A stretch of 64,000 nucleotides of DNA, from positions 23,870,001 through 23,934,000 of the forward strand of contig OZ316894.1 of assembly GCA_973895155.1 (NCBI GenBank). Reading direction: 5' to 3'. The stretch comes from Marsupella aquatica (taxonomy: Eukaryota; Marchantiophyta). Made by a program: the position numbers and the translations under genes. Under the pieces are notes generated by a model. It made no database searches. It was not told the DNA's origin and worked only from the letters and a program-made list of their open reading frames with translations. Numbering within the stretch: position 1 is the stretch's first letter; each line of letters starts with the position of its first letter. Positions 31,520 through 48,629 of this stretch are shown piece after piece.

Positions 31520-32089
31520 ATGTCGACGTTCAGGAAGCTGTACGCAGCGCGTGAGGTAGAACGGGATCAGAACAGGATGTACGTTGGGGCTCTACTCGAG
31601 CAAGACCTGGCTCGGAGACCTGTGCGCACGGAAGTGGATTGGAGCAGGATGTCAGTTGGGCCTCTACTCGAGCAAGACCTGGCTCGGAGACCTGTGCGCA
31701 CGGTACGCGGAGTGTCACAGGAGCCTCCACTCATCTATTATTACAGCCCGATAATTCATCGGGCCAGTGAGTTGGGATACGGCGGCTCCTCTACATCGTC
31801 GAGCACCACTGAACCACTACGACTGACGTTCAAAGGTGAAGACAAGGCGAGCACCACCGAACCACTACGACTGACGTTCAAAGGTGAAGACAAGGCGGAA
31901 CCGAAGAGCAACCGCCTGTACTATGGGACTCTTGACTATGTGGTGGAGAAACACGGCAGTAAATACGTGAAAATCTGGGAACGCTCTCGATCAGGGCGTA
32001 CTTCAAAAGCTAAAGTTCTAAAGTTCAATCTGCTGGAGAAGGCAAAGAAACTAGTTGGTTGTAGGGGCGTACGTACTTCCAGAAATTAA
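31520..32089 (+). CDS. Unrecognised small basic protein with in-frame duplications
   Basis: This is the only internal ATG of an open frame that extends upstream to 31124 through repeats; the codon context and the end of the repeat tract favour 31520. The product is 189 residues and basic. A segment ending LLEQDLARRPVRT occurs twice (residues about 28-40 and 49-61), and a 48-base unit encoding STTEPLRLTFKGEDKA occurs twice in frame (about 94-125). The C-terminal 60 residues are unique, with RLYYGTLDYVVEKHGSKYVK, and look folded. No family is recognised. Both duplications keep the frame, which fits a translated gene, but a repeat-derived ORF is possible. Confidence 0.4.
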   Translation: MSTFRKLYAAREVERDQNRMYVGALLEQDLARRPVRTEVDWSRMSVGPLLEQDLARRPVRTVRGVSQEPPLIYYYSPIIHRASELGYGGSSTSSSTTEPLRLTFKGEDKASTTEPLRLTFKGEDKAEPKSNRLYYGTLDYVVEKHGSKYVKIWERSRSGRTSKAKVLKFNLLEKAKKLVGCRGVRTSRN

Positions 32090-32132
32090 TGGAATGAAAC
32101 GGGTCGACCTGCTGGATCGGAGGAGAATTTGA

Positions 32133-32300
32133 AGGAAGTAGTTGATATGATCGAGGACTCAAGAGATGCAGTGAAAATCGGGAGTAGACAAAGGAACTAG
32201 TTGATATGCGGACTCGGAGATGCAGTGAGAATCGGGAGTAGACAACGGAACTAGTTGATATGAGGACTCAGAGATGCAGTGAAAATCGGGTGTAGACGAC
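32133..32300 (+). repeat. Three tandem copies of a 53-57-bp unit
   Basis: The unit contains ctagttgatatg, gatgcagtgaaaatcggg and gtagac and directly follows the ORF at 31520. The copies differ by a few bases and small indels. Confidence 0.8.
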
Positions 32301-32374
32301 GGACTTACAGTACTTGATAGTCGCTTGCAATATAATACTTCCAGTGTGACACAAATCCAACAAGTGAGGACTGG

Positions 32375-32640
32375 TCGATCGCCAAATGGATCTGCTGTCA
32401 CTGACACAAACCCTGGCGGAGAAAGGTTAATAGCTAGTCCCTTGCCAAAAACGAAGCACAAACTTACAAGGGATCCGCTGTCAAGAAAAGACACAAATCC
32501 CGCAAGGAAGGGCTGTTTGCCCCTTGCAAGCTCGAAGGATCCGCTGTCGAAAATGGACACAAATCCTGCAAGAAAGGATAATAGCTAGTCCTTTGCCAAA
32601 AGGGTCCGTTGTCACACTCAGATACAGGGAAGTGACGATT
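32375..32640 (+). repeat. Shuffled direct repeats
   Basis: Recurrent pieces (ggatccgctgtc, gacacaaatcc, gcaagaaagg, taatagctagtcc, ttgccaaaa) appear three or more times in slightly different order. No gene is supported; minus-strand ORFs here are repeat by-products. Confidence 0.7.
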
Positions 32641-32710
32641 TGTTCCTTGCAACGTGGTGCTGCTGTTGCACAAAATCGAGCAAAGGGCGTCAGGTACATA
32701 CTGTCCTTAG

Positions 32711-33262
32711 TTGAAGCCCGACCACAGCTAGCATCTATAAGTCCTCATGGAGATGAATTCATTAGTTGAAGCCCGACCACAACATCGATAAGTACTCATG
32801 GAGATGAATTCCTTAGTGGAGGCCCGACCATAACGTAGATAGGGCCTCATGTACATACATTCTTTAGTGGAGGCCCGACCATAACGTAGATAGGGCCTCA
32901 TGTACATACATTCTTTAGTGGAGGCCCGACCATAACGTAGATAGGGCCTCATGTACATACATTCTTTAGTGGAGGCCCGACCATAACGTAGATAGGGCCT
33001 CATGTACATACATTCTTTAGTGGAGGCCCGACCATAACGTAGATAGGGCCTCATGTACATACATTCTTTAGTGGAGGCCCGACCATAACGTAGATAGGGC
33101 CTCATGTACATACATTCTTCAGTGGAAGCCCGACCATAACGTAGATAGGGCCTCATGTACATACATTCTTCAGTGGAAGCCCGACCATAACGTAGATAGG
33201 GCCTCATGTACATACATTCTTCAGTGGAAGCCCGACCATAACGTAGATAGGGCTCATGTACA
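32711..33262 (+). repeat. 51-bp minisatellite, 11 copies
   Basis: Nine near-identical units (ttagtggaggcccgacc, ataacgtagatagggc, then atgtacatacattct) follow two diverged ones with gagatgaattc. The unit is 17 codons long, so a 179-codon minus-strand frame stays open by arithmetic. The last three units share a gg-to-ag change (gtggaagcc), showing local homogenisation. Confidence 0.95.
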
Positions 33263-33990
33263 TACATTCATTATTCTTTATATACAGTTTACTGCCAGGG
33301 TTTTTACTATGCTTGAAAACTCATGGTTCCCTTTCAATGATACGCGTGCTTGCAAATTGCTCATACGTTTTTCATGAGTTGGCTTGTACATGCAAATTGC
33401 TCATCTGTATACGTTTTTCATGAGTTCATTGTACATAATGATCCAATGATTCGGGCCAATGATTACTCTTACACTCAACTTATCCGTAAAAGTGGTGCCT
33501 CGGTCAGTGCAGGTTGACCAAAATTTCTGTGACACATTTTGACACTCCTAGCCTAGCTACTATTCGTAAATGCACAGAGCAGTTTGAACTCTGTTAACTG
33601 AGATACATTCTTTAGTGGAAGCCCGACCATAACATAGATAGGACTAGTGTACATACATTCATTATTCTTTATATAAAGTTTATTGCCAGGGTTTTCCCAA
33701 GCTTGAAAACTAAGAGCCCGTTCCTGGACTCTGCCTTTCAAGCATGGTTTCCCTTTCAATGATTCGGCGTACTTGCAAATTGCTCATCTTAATACGTTCT
33801 TCATGAGTTGGCTTGTATACAATGATCCAATGATTCGGGCCAATGATTACTCTAACTCTAAACGTACCTATTCGAAAAAGTGGTGCTTCAGTCAGTGTGG
33901 GTTTGGACAAAATTTCTGTTACACATTTGGAGACTGCTACTATCGATCCGTAAACGCACATAGCAGTTTGAGCTCCGATAACTGAGATAT
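33263..33990 (+). repeat. Tandem segmental duplication of about 350 bp
   Basis: 33225-33605 and 33606-33990 match along their length: a single 51-bp-type unit, tctttatata-agttta, the phrase aatgatccaatgattcgggc, and a closing aactgagata. The first copy has an extra internal duplication (gcaaattgctcat ... tttttcatgagtt). No coding content is visible. Confidence 0.8.
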
Positions 33991-34867
33991 ATAGACTCCC
34001 CGATAAACTTGTTGAGATATATAGTTCTTCAATGCAGCAATCTTTCCGATTAAGCTCTACAGCTTACGTAGTTTGCCTTTGGCTGCGGATGTCAATCTTG
34101 AGGTTGTGGCAGTTTTCTACAACTGGATTAACGTACGGGGTAAACTAAGACTTCATCTTATCGGGATCGTACGTACTCAAGCAAAAATGTTGTTTGGCGG
34201 ATGCTGTTAAAGAAGTTTAGATCGCTTGAATGGATTGAAGTTTAGACGGTAAAGGATCACAGCATTCCCATTGTAAAGAAAAATACATCGATGATTCTGC
34301 CAACCTTTGGCGCAGCAACGGAAGAGTTGTTTTCTATCAGCCACTCTAGGCAAGCAGCTGAACTACACACTAATTTCCAATCCAGATTAATATGCAATCC
34401 ATACTCCGCGTGCAGTGTACTGTTCACACAATGATGGCTAGTGGGCAAACAAAACCCGAACAAAAAACAAACATGTCTATGCACTCAATGCGATGATGAC
34501 AAGGGATATCCCATTCAAGCACCTTCAGTGACTAATTGATTTTCGCAACCACAAATACAAATTCAGTAGATTTTCTCTTGCTTCCGTGAGCATACTTCCG
34601 GTCACTTTGGCGATGAATGCACCACATACTTCCTAACCCCTCTAAATCCATAAAAAACGGGGGGAAGCAACTGGATCCAGAGAGTCGGAGAATACATATT
34701 CATAACCCTCCAGTACATCAGACTCAGTTAAGCTCCATATAGACGCCAACAATGTAGTCAAGATTCCACTGTGGCATAAGCCTGCACAAAGGTGGTACTT
34801 TCAGATGATTGCATAATGTACATGAATGATAGCAGCATTGAGAAGTCACTGCTGTCTAAACAAAACC
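33991..34867. other. Intergenic, downstream of the MYST gene
   Basis: No supportable gene. Position and strand suggest that the 3' UTR and polyadenylation region of the MYST gene lie in the right-hand part, but no clear signal is seen. Confidence 0.4.
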
Positions 34868-40992
<6,125 letters not shown>

Positions 40993-42120
40993 TGCAAAGC
41001 ATCCGTTCATCAAACAGGTAGAACGGCATCTCCTAACTTCTTCGTACTCTCCTTTCCCATTAGAACTTAGTGAACACAGGTTTCAAATCCAAGCTATGTT
41101 GCTTTAGAAATACCGTCCAGCCTGGTTATCTGGATAATGTTCTGAATGTGCAAATATACAAGAATTCCACGAAAATATTATGCACTATCCAAGAGCAGAC
41201 ACGCCCCCATGACCTCCAAGTAGCACTGACCTGAGAAGTCATTCAAGATGCTTAAGTGGCTGCCCAGAATAATGCCAGTCTGCTACGCAAATTTTCATCG
41301 TCCCCTATCTTGATCCCCTGAGAGGAAGAAACCTGGCAAATAATTTCACGTTAAGACACATGTCCCTTGGTCGCGCAGCGCACTCAGCAAACGCAATTGT
41401 TTCTGAACGAAGTGGGAACTCTCCCTAGCAAACAGTTGTCCTTCCGTCCTTCCGCACGGAGAAATCGCACGGAACAGGGGAAGAAACCGGGCGGCATCCT
41501 TAATTGTGGTCAGTTGCTTGTAAGACCATGATAACCGGGGGTCCCGATTGCCGCAGAGACATTCCAGTGAACTACAGGAGACATCATTGCAGAAATTTCA
41601 GTACCTCCAATTCAAAGATCAGTGAACGCTCGAAAAGCCCGTCCGTGCACGGACAGAGTGCTTGTGCAGCTAAGATTTCAATGCTGAGTTTCGACAAAAT
41701 ATATAAACCTAATGTAGTAGCGAACTGAACCGGAACAGAGTGTGAGTAGATCGAGCTAAGATTTCTTTGCGGGAGCTTTGAGAAAAAGCTTCGACCTATT
41801 GCGAACGACTTGAACGAAGCAGACAGAGAGTTAATTAACACAGCTCACGTTGCTGTGCGGAGCTCAAACAAAATGCTTCACCCTACTATTGTAATTGCAA
41901 TTGTAATTGCAAACGAACAGACGATGTAAACGGCTCCCACAGGCTGATTGAGAGGAGAGAACTTACAATGATACATAACGCTCCTTCACCAACACTCAAA
42001 CGAGGTGGCCCGCTGCGTTAGTAAACTCGGCCAGGGAGTGTTATTTCGGCGTGAACTAGCCTAGCTAATATATAGGGTTTCACCGACTGGAATGGCTCGT
42101 ACAATGTCCATGCAGAAGAG
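40993..42120 (-). promoter_or_regulatory. Upstream region of the MYST gene
   Basis: No coding sequence is supported. On the minus strand CTATATATTA (42064-42073) is a TATA-like element about 1.07 kb before the ATG, which would leave room for a 5'-UTR intron. A short inverted AATTGCAATT motif lies at about 41889-41912. Promoter placement is inference. Confidence 0.3.
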
Positions 42121-42506
42121 CTAGGGGAAAGAGAGGGGGAGAGGCGCGACGACGAGGGAGGGAGGTGCAAATTGGCAAATTTCACACAGAGTATCTTGTC
42201 TTATTAGCAGGATGGCAATACGAGACCCCAGGCAATACGAGACCCAACGACAGAGGGTGAGGGCTTTTGCTGCCCTGAACATTGAGGAAATAGGTGTAGC
42301 CCTACTTGTTTCTAGTCCTTCCAAACTATGCAAACAAAAAACAAAATGCTTGGTTTGGCCTCTCTTGTCTTCTTGGGGTACTTTCCTACTCCCCCCTCCC
42401 TTTATTGCGTTTTTTTGCCTTGGGATCTTGTATCTGGGTTCTTGGCAATGTGATATATATTCAATGAAGGTGGCGCATGAATGAAAGTAGTATCTTGTAG
42501 AGCATC
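42121..42506. other. No supportable gene
   Basis: Intergenic sequence with small chance ORFs between the MYST upstream region and the putative solo LTR. Confidence 0.4.
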
Positions 42507-42802
42507 TGTTAAGAATTGACTAGAGTTCTTGATTTCTAGTTAGTTTGGCCTTACTAGGGTTAGTTAACCCTGGATTATTTTAGAAAATAAATCACTTATT
42601 TAGACTCATAAATCTTAGTTCCCCTTGGGGGTTATAGGTTGGAGGGAGAGCTTTCTCTCCTTAATTCTTCACATGTCCTTTCATATATTGTGGATCCTTC
42701 ATGAGTTTCTCCACTCTGAGTGTCTTGTTGGTGTAGTGTTTGATTGAGTGTCTTTCTCATGTTTCGCATTGCTGTCTAGTCCAGAGCCGACGGTTTCTTA
42801 CA
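42507..42802 (+). mobile_element. Putative solo LTR (Ty1/copia-like)
   Basis: The segment starts TGTTAAGAATTGAC and ends GGTTTCTTACA; start and end are near-complementary (TGTTAAG / CTTACA). It is flanked by GCATC on the left and ACATC on the right, four of five bases matching. Internal features fit a short LTR: TATA-like catatatt near 42692 and a T-rich right part. No internal retrotransposon sequence follows. Confidence 0.45.
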
Positions 42803-45150
42803 ACATCAGCATGATATATGTCAAAGTTACTAGTCATTGCATACCTTACACATCCTAATCTGGAAACTCACACCATAGGGAGAGGCACATTGTACAGGAG
42901 CTTTAAGAGGGATGGACCAGTAAGATTTGTCCAAAAGTTTAAATTAAGGTGGGGTGAATTCCTTCCTGTGTGATTATTAAATTTGTTTTCTTATGATATA
43001 ATATTTGAGAATGAACTTTAGAGGTTAGATCTTGCCTTTGTGTGAGTTTTAGTAATTAGGTGCATTTAGAGGTGGGGAGCATACAGTCTGAATGATCCCA
43101 TGTGTATTTATTTCTGTTTTTCTAATTAGAAGAAATGAGAAATTGGGTGTTCTCACTAAGAATGGTTTGGCAAGTTCTCAAAGATGAAGTTTTTTCCTCT
43201 CCATTTCATTTTGTTGGGGCAAGGTGATAATTTTTTTCGTGCATTTAGGATGTTTTTTTCCAGATTTTGCTTTTGCCCACATTCTTACAATGTACAGTGC
43301 TAGAGAAAGCTATTTTTGGGTGGGAGATGGGGACAAGAGAGGGAGCCTCCATGGCCGCACAACTTCTACCTCTCCCTCCTCTCCACTCACAACTCACTAT
43401 TTCCCATCAATTTCTTGCTTCAACAACGTACACAAAATCTGGTTGGTAGCACTATTTCCTGCTGATCACTTTCAATGTCAATCATGTTCAATCTCTTGGT
43501 GCAATGCAAGAGAATCCCACTCTTATGTATTCTTATCACGCTCTTTTTGGACCACAAACTTCTTTGTCCATTGTGTTCTTCATTTTTGAATTCACCTCTC
43601 CTCCCTCCCTGCAACTCATGCTCTAATTTTCTTTTGATAAATAAATCCTTTCCCCATACACTCTTTTCCCTAATGCTAACAAGGCTTTGCTACTTACTAC
43701 CAACATTTCATAAATGGTAACACTCCAAAATTGACATCACTTTCTTTTTTGCTGACAAAATGACGCTTACCACTTTAAAACATCTTTGTCCAATTATAGC
43801 ACTTCAGTACCAAATCAGTTACCTTAAGAAGACCTTTTCTTGAGAACTCTATTGTAGAACAATACTTTTGCTATCAACATTATGCTCGATATGTTTTTGG
43901 CTTAACAAGAATTTTTCTCTATTGTGCAACATGAAGGTATTAAGCTCATCTATATGTATAATATGGAATCCCACCAAAAGAAGTCATTGTCTGTTTACAA
44001 ACTAGCTTTTGGTGAGAACTCGTGACCACCTTTAGATTTATTATGTCACTTTTGGGAACCATGAAATTATCTAAAAAATGAGATAACTTATAAACTGAGG
44101 TCAATGTGTATAAGTATATGTGTAAACAATCCCGCCACTTTTTGTCCTTTGTCCTATTACAAAAGTGAAAAAGGCAAAATACCTTGCTTAAATGTGCAAG
44201 GTTATTTCAAACTATTGGATTGACTTGAAAGGGCATCCAAGATTTTTTTTTAAATGGATTCCAAGGTATAGTATGTGTGATAGAGTACATGATGATGCGA
44301 GTACAATCATGACTATGCTGCTGTAGCTATGTTATAATTAGCCTACTTAGAGTATTGTCTTGGCATGAAGCATTAAAGTGACAATAGATTAAACTTGAGA
44401 TAGAAGTTTTTGGAGCTAGCAATAAAGGAGATGTAAGTTGACATGACTATTTAAGCTTTTGGCTTTTGCGAGGGCTTTTATTCTTGAGAAGAGAATTTCA
44501 TCTTTTGGAGGTAAATTTTATCTTTTCTTTCCAATTTTTTTTCTCTTTTTAATGGTGTTGAAGGGAAGACAAGGGGGAGGGGGATGGACAAGGCACTCGG
44601 AGGGCAAGGGGGACAGCAAGAAGAAAGAAAGGGAGAGCATAGGGGAGCTAGAGGGAAAAATAGGGTGACCAAAACTAATAATTTTATTAATGTTCTCCCT
44701 ACATATAGCATCCCCCAACCCCACCTAGGCAGCACAATGCCCTGAACATCCTTACCAGTCTTGAATCCCCCCGCCCTCCACGTGCTTGCCCTCACAAACA
44801 ACATCACTTAAACAACACAACAATGAGTGACTAAAATGACAACATTGCCACAACAACAACCATGCACCAAAATGATACTTTGATCTACAACCATAACATA
44901 ACTACACCAATGATCTCAAATTAGAACACTCTCGTAACACACACAACCACATGTATGACAATTGACTTTCAAAACCACAACACAGGCGTAATGACAACTG
45001 GACCTCAAGCACAACACATTCGCAATGAGAATTGTGCAATGCATGGGCATAGGGTTCAAAAGTTCACCTCGCCTCCACGACACATCTTATTGTCAATGGC
45101 TTGCTTCCATGAAATCGTTTGCACAGTGACATCGTTTACATAACTACACT
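42803..45150. other. Gene-poor, AT-rich intergenic sequence
   Basis: Only short ORFs on both strands, none with recognisable domains. A purine-rich stretch lies at 44560-44665. I see no transposon ends. Confidence 0.45.
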
Positions 45151-46130
45151 TTTTCTACATTGACATTTTTTGCAAAGTGACATCTTTTACCCAATGACAT
45201 ATTTTTTGCATAAATATCTTTTGCACAATGACATATTTTGCATAAATATCTTTGCACAATGACATATTTTGTGCAACCACACTTGACCCTATGACCGCCT
45301 CTATCATGTGCTCCCCCACACCCTCGCCCTCACAACAACACCTTGAGACATGCTTAGTTTGCCTTGACTTGACATTTTTTGTCGCCTTGACATATTGGGT
45401 GACATATTTTTTCTCAACTTGATATCTTTTCCTCACCTTGATATATTTTTCTCATCTCAACTTAGTTTTCTCATCTTGATATCTTTGTCCCACCATGACA
45501 TCTTTTCTTTCATTCTCTCCTTGCATCTTCTTCTCTCCTCAATATCTTCTCCTCACTTCAATATCGTTTTCTAATCTTTACCATGTTTTTCCTCGTGCAC
45601 ATCTTTTCTCTCCTTGACATTTTTTCCTTATCTCAACATCATTTTATCATTTTTGAAATTAATTAATTAATTTTTAAAGAGGAAATTTGTGAAACCCCAC
45701 AAGTAAGAGAAGAGAAGAGTCATCCACAATAGTTGAACCCAATACCTATCAGTCTCTACTCAAGTGAGCTATCACAAAGTCATGTCTCTTTGGGCATCAT
45801 TTTTTCATTTTGACACTCTCTTTTTCACTTTGAAGTCTTTTTCTTATCTTGACATATTTTCTCTCTTGGACATTCTTTCTCACATTAACACTTTTTCTTT
45901 CCTCAACATCATTTTATCTCCTTGACATGCTTTCCTCTCCAAGACATCTTTTTATCTTCTCAACATCTTTTGCTCACCTTACATCTTTTCTCTCCTCGAA
46001 ATATTTTGTTCACCTTGACATCTTTTTCTCCTCAACATCTTTCCATCTCCTTGACATCTTTTGCTCACCTTGATGACTTTTCTATATTTGACATTTTTTA
46101 TCTCTTCCATATCTCTCACCTGGACAACTT
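45151..46130. repeat. Degenerate TTGACATCTTTT-type array
   Basis: Dozens of imperfect units of about 18-22 bases, of the form ctt-gacatctttt-ctc, run with interruptions, including about 150 bases of ordinary sequence near 45655-45800. Earlier units have acaatgacatattttgcat. The plus-strand frame at 45849-46073 is repetitive Phe/Leu/Ser and is a by-product. Confidence 0.75.
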
Positions 46131-46554
46131 TCCACCAAGGCACTGGCATTGGGCTAGTTCCTTATTATAATAGTAGATTGCATAGTAGGTCTAGTGGACG
46201 GGTAGACACTTTCAATCATGCCCTCGAGTAGAGTGGGATGTGACTGGCTTTTTCACTCTAGCTTAAACTACTAGGTAGTTGGCCAAGGGAATATCGTTTG
46301 ATTGTGCTTTATCAGTTAGATTGAACACTGCAAAGGAGCCGGAACATTCCGCATAGGAGTCGGAAGAAGCAATTCCTAAGGTGTATTCGATGAGGATTTC
46401 AACTCACCGAAGAGACTTCACATGATTTGCCAGTTCGATATCTTCCTCTCGTCGCCAATTTGGTCTGGGTTAAATTACCAAAGCAGTAGGGGAAGTATTA
46501 TTACAAAGTTCCTTCAAAAACCCTCAGCAGTCAGTAAATAAGTCAGGTCCGGCG

Positions 46555-46716
46555 ATGGCTCTTGTCGCCAATTTGCTGGGTTCTCCTCCATCTTGCCCCC
46601 TGCTCCGACCACCTCGAGCTACAGGTATGGTATTCCCCGCGATTCTCTCCTCTTTTCTGGATTCTGGTCCCGTAATGTCATTCTCTGGGTCTTGCTGCCT
46701 TCCCCGCAAACCTTAG
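46555..46716 (+). CDS. Short ORF, possibly a transit-peptide first exon
   Basis: ATG at 46555 opens MALVANLLGSSPSCPLLRPP, rich in Ser, Leu, Pro and Arg and poor in acidic residues like an organelle-targeting peptide. A donor-like G|GTATGG follows at about 46622; without splicing it ends after 53 codons. A downstream partner exon was not found. The PPR gene 2 kb downstream is a candidate only by position. Confidence 0.25.
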   Translation: MALVANLLGSPPSCPLLRPPRATGMVFPAILSSFLDSGPVMSFSGSCCLPRKP

Positions 46717-46796
46717 ATCGTATTGTTCCGCTTTTTGGCCGTTACATTCAAACACCTCGTCATGCATATACTGTCTGTAAGACAAACGAATGAATG

Positions 46797-46974
46797 AAGA
46801 ATCGGTGATTGAATGAGTAGAGTTGTAGTGCTGGTGGACAATTGACCATGGAATGAAGAATCGGTGATTGAATGAGTAGAGTTGTAGAGCTGGTGGACAA
46901 TTGGCCATGGAATGAAGAATCGGTGATTGAATGAGTAGAGTTGTAGAGCTGGTGGACAATTGGCCATGGAATGA
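46797..46974 (+). repeat. 59-bp tandem repeat, three copies
   Basis: Units start aatgaagaatcggtgattga and end caattggccatgg; the first copy differs at two sites. Minus-strand ORFs here are a by-product. Confidence 0.9.
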
Positions 46975-48629
46975 GACTATATGCGACTATATTCTGATTT
47001 GGGAATCAGGGGAGTTGTTTTCAACTGGTTGTCGGATCAAAATGGGGGCTCAAAATGGGGGATCAAAATGCTTTGCTGAAATATCCCACTCGAAGGAGCG
47101 GGAAACTGATGGACGTTCAGGTTTTCTGGAACTGTGAGGATGAGCTGGGACTCGGGGTTCAGGATGTTACGAATAAATTGTCATCGGTTGGAACTGTTTA
47201 GACATCCTCTTGTTTAAAGTGTGAAAGGGTTCGGGGTTTAGGGTTTAAGGAGCCAAGTTAATTCGCTCCGAGCGGAAGACGCCGGCGAATAGCGAATGTA
47301 CTTCGAGTGAGGGTGAATCTATGATTGTATGATGGTCCTGATGTTTTGGTCCGACGGGGACTGAATAAAACTCAACTCGCAGCTTCCTCGAAAGTAAGGG
47401 AGCCCACACAGTACAGAGGAATGATAACGCTGGGAAAGAATGACGTACGGAAGTTCACAGGGTTCATGATGAAACAGACATATCAGTACAGACACAGCGA
47501 TTGAAACTCATGAAGGGCAGTCCCGTCGGCATTGACAGGTGCATAAGAATGGACAGCATCACTGCGACAAATGCAAGGAACTTAGTCCAAAAGAGGCGGG
47601 CCTTTCTTAGATCTTGAGAAGGGCCTTTGCCGTCTTCAAAGCTGTTGTTCTGTTGTCTGCTCCAGCTGGGAACGAGTATTGCAGAAGCAAATTCACACCA
47701 AGATCTCCTTTCCGCTCTCGCAGCGTTGTTGAGAAGGAAAACCTTTTGCCTTATCTGGCTGAATTTGGTTCGTGGTCTTCTTGGCACTCAACAAGGAATT
47801 GCAAATGTGAAAAGGTGAAATCCGTTGGGTCCTTCGTAGACTTTTGAAGCAAGGGTGGCCGTTTAGTTGAGCAGTGGAGGATATGCTGACGGTGGTGATC
47901 GGGATAGCTGAATTCGGAGTGGATGTGATCTGCAATGATGATCACGTATTGTGAGTGTCATTTCCTGAGTAGAGATGGCAAGAACATATTGTTTTGACAT
48001 AGATGAGTTACAGTGGGTCGTTTACCGTCACAGAGGAGGACAGCCTTACAATTATAAACATAAACTTGACTGACCCTAAAACCCATACTCCTAATTTCCG
48101 AATATTGACACGCTTTTGTTTTCTCTGATAGTTGATGGCTTCAAACAATGGGTCCCTAGTAAGCTTACTGGTAGCGGAAATGAAAATATTGCGGCATAGA
48201 AGCTCCTGGCTCCTGGGTTGTTGCTTGCGTGAGAATGGCTCGGCTTGGTTCTGTCTGTATGATCTTGGCCCGAGGAAAATATGGGGGAGCCTCACTGCAA
48301 CAAAAGTGCCTTCCTTCGACCCCACGGTTTTCTACAATTCTCAGAGAAGAAACCGCCCATGGAGCATCACCACATTACTCCGATGATCAACAATCAACAC
48401 TCTGGTGAAGACCGTGGAAGAGACTCTCTTGTGAGGAGATGTAACCCATTGTCGGCTAGGCCGCCTTTTGTTGGGTTTACTGTAAGGAGAATTAGGCCTG
48501 CCCTTGCCCAAGCTAAAGAATTGCAATATGTGAGGTCATGTAGGTCCTTTTTGGCCCCGCTGTATCTCAAGCTTTCCCTGCCTCAAAATCTGCAATATAG
48601 GGCAGGTTTGCCATGTAAAGCAAGATACT
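46975..48629. other. No confident gene
   Basis: Open stretches on both strands. A minus-strand frame (47787-47464) has one hydrophobic segment (FLAFVAVMLSILMHLS), and a plus-strand frame at 48281-48646 is basic and could be the N-terminal targeting region of the PPR gene in another frame. Neither is supported further. Confidence 0.35.

Noticed and set aside
32711-33262. CRISPR array
   Set aside because: No spacers: the whole 51-bp unit repeats, and the genome is eukaryotic.
32728-33267. Minus-strand 179-codon ORF with a perfect 17-residue repeat
   Set aside because: The 51-bp minisatellite unit is a multiple of three, so a frame stays open without selection; there is no unique sequence around it.
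45849-46170. Plus-strand ORFs rich in Phe, Leu and Ser resembling membrane segments
   Set aside because: They are translations of the TTGACATCTTTT array.
46678-46967. Two minus-strand ORFs with repeated IVHQ/SFNHRFFIP
   Set aside because: They follow the 59-bp repeat.
47464-47787. Minus-strand 107-codon ORF with one hydrophobic segment
   Set aside because: Single transmembrane-like stretch only; no family, no promoter, no splice partner. Kept as a possibility but not annotated.
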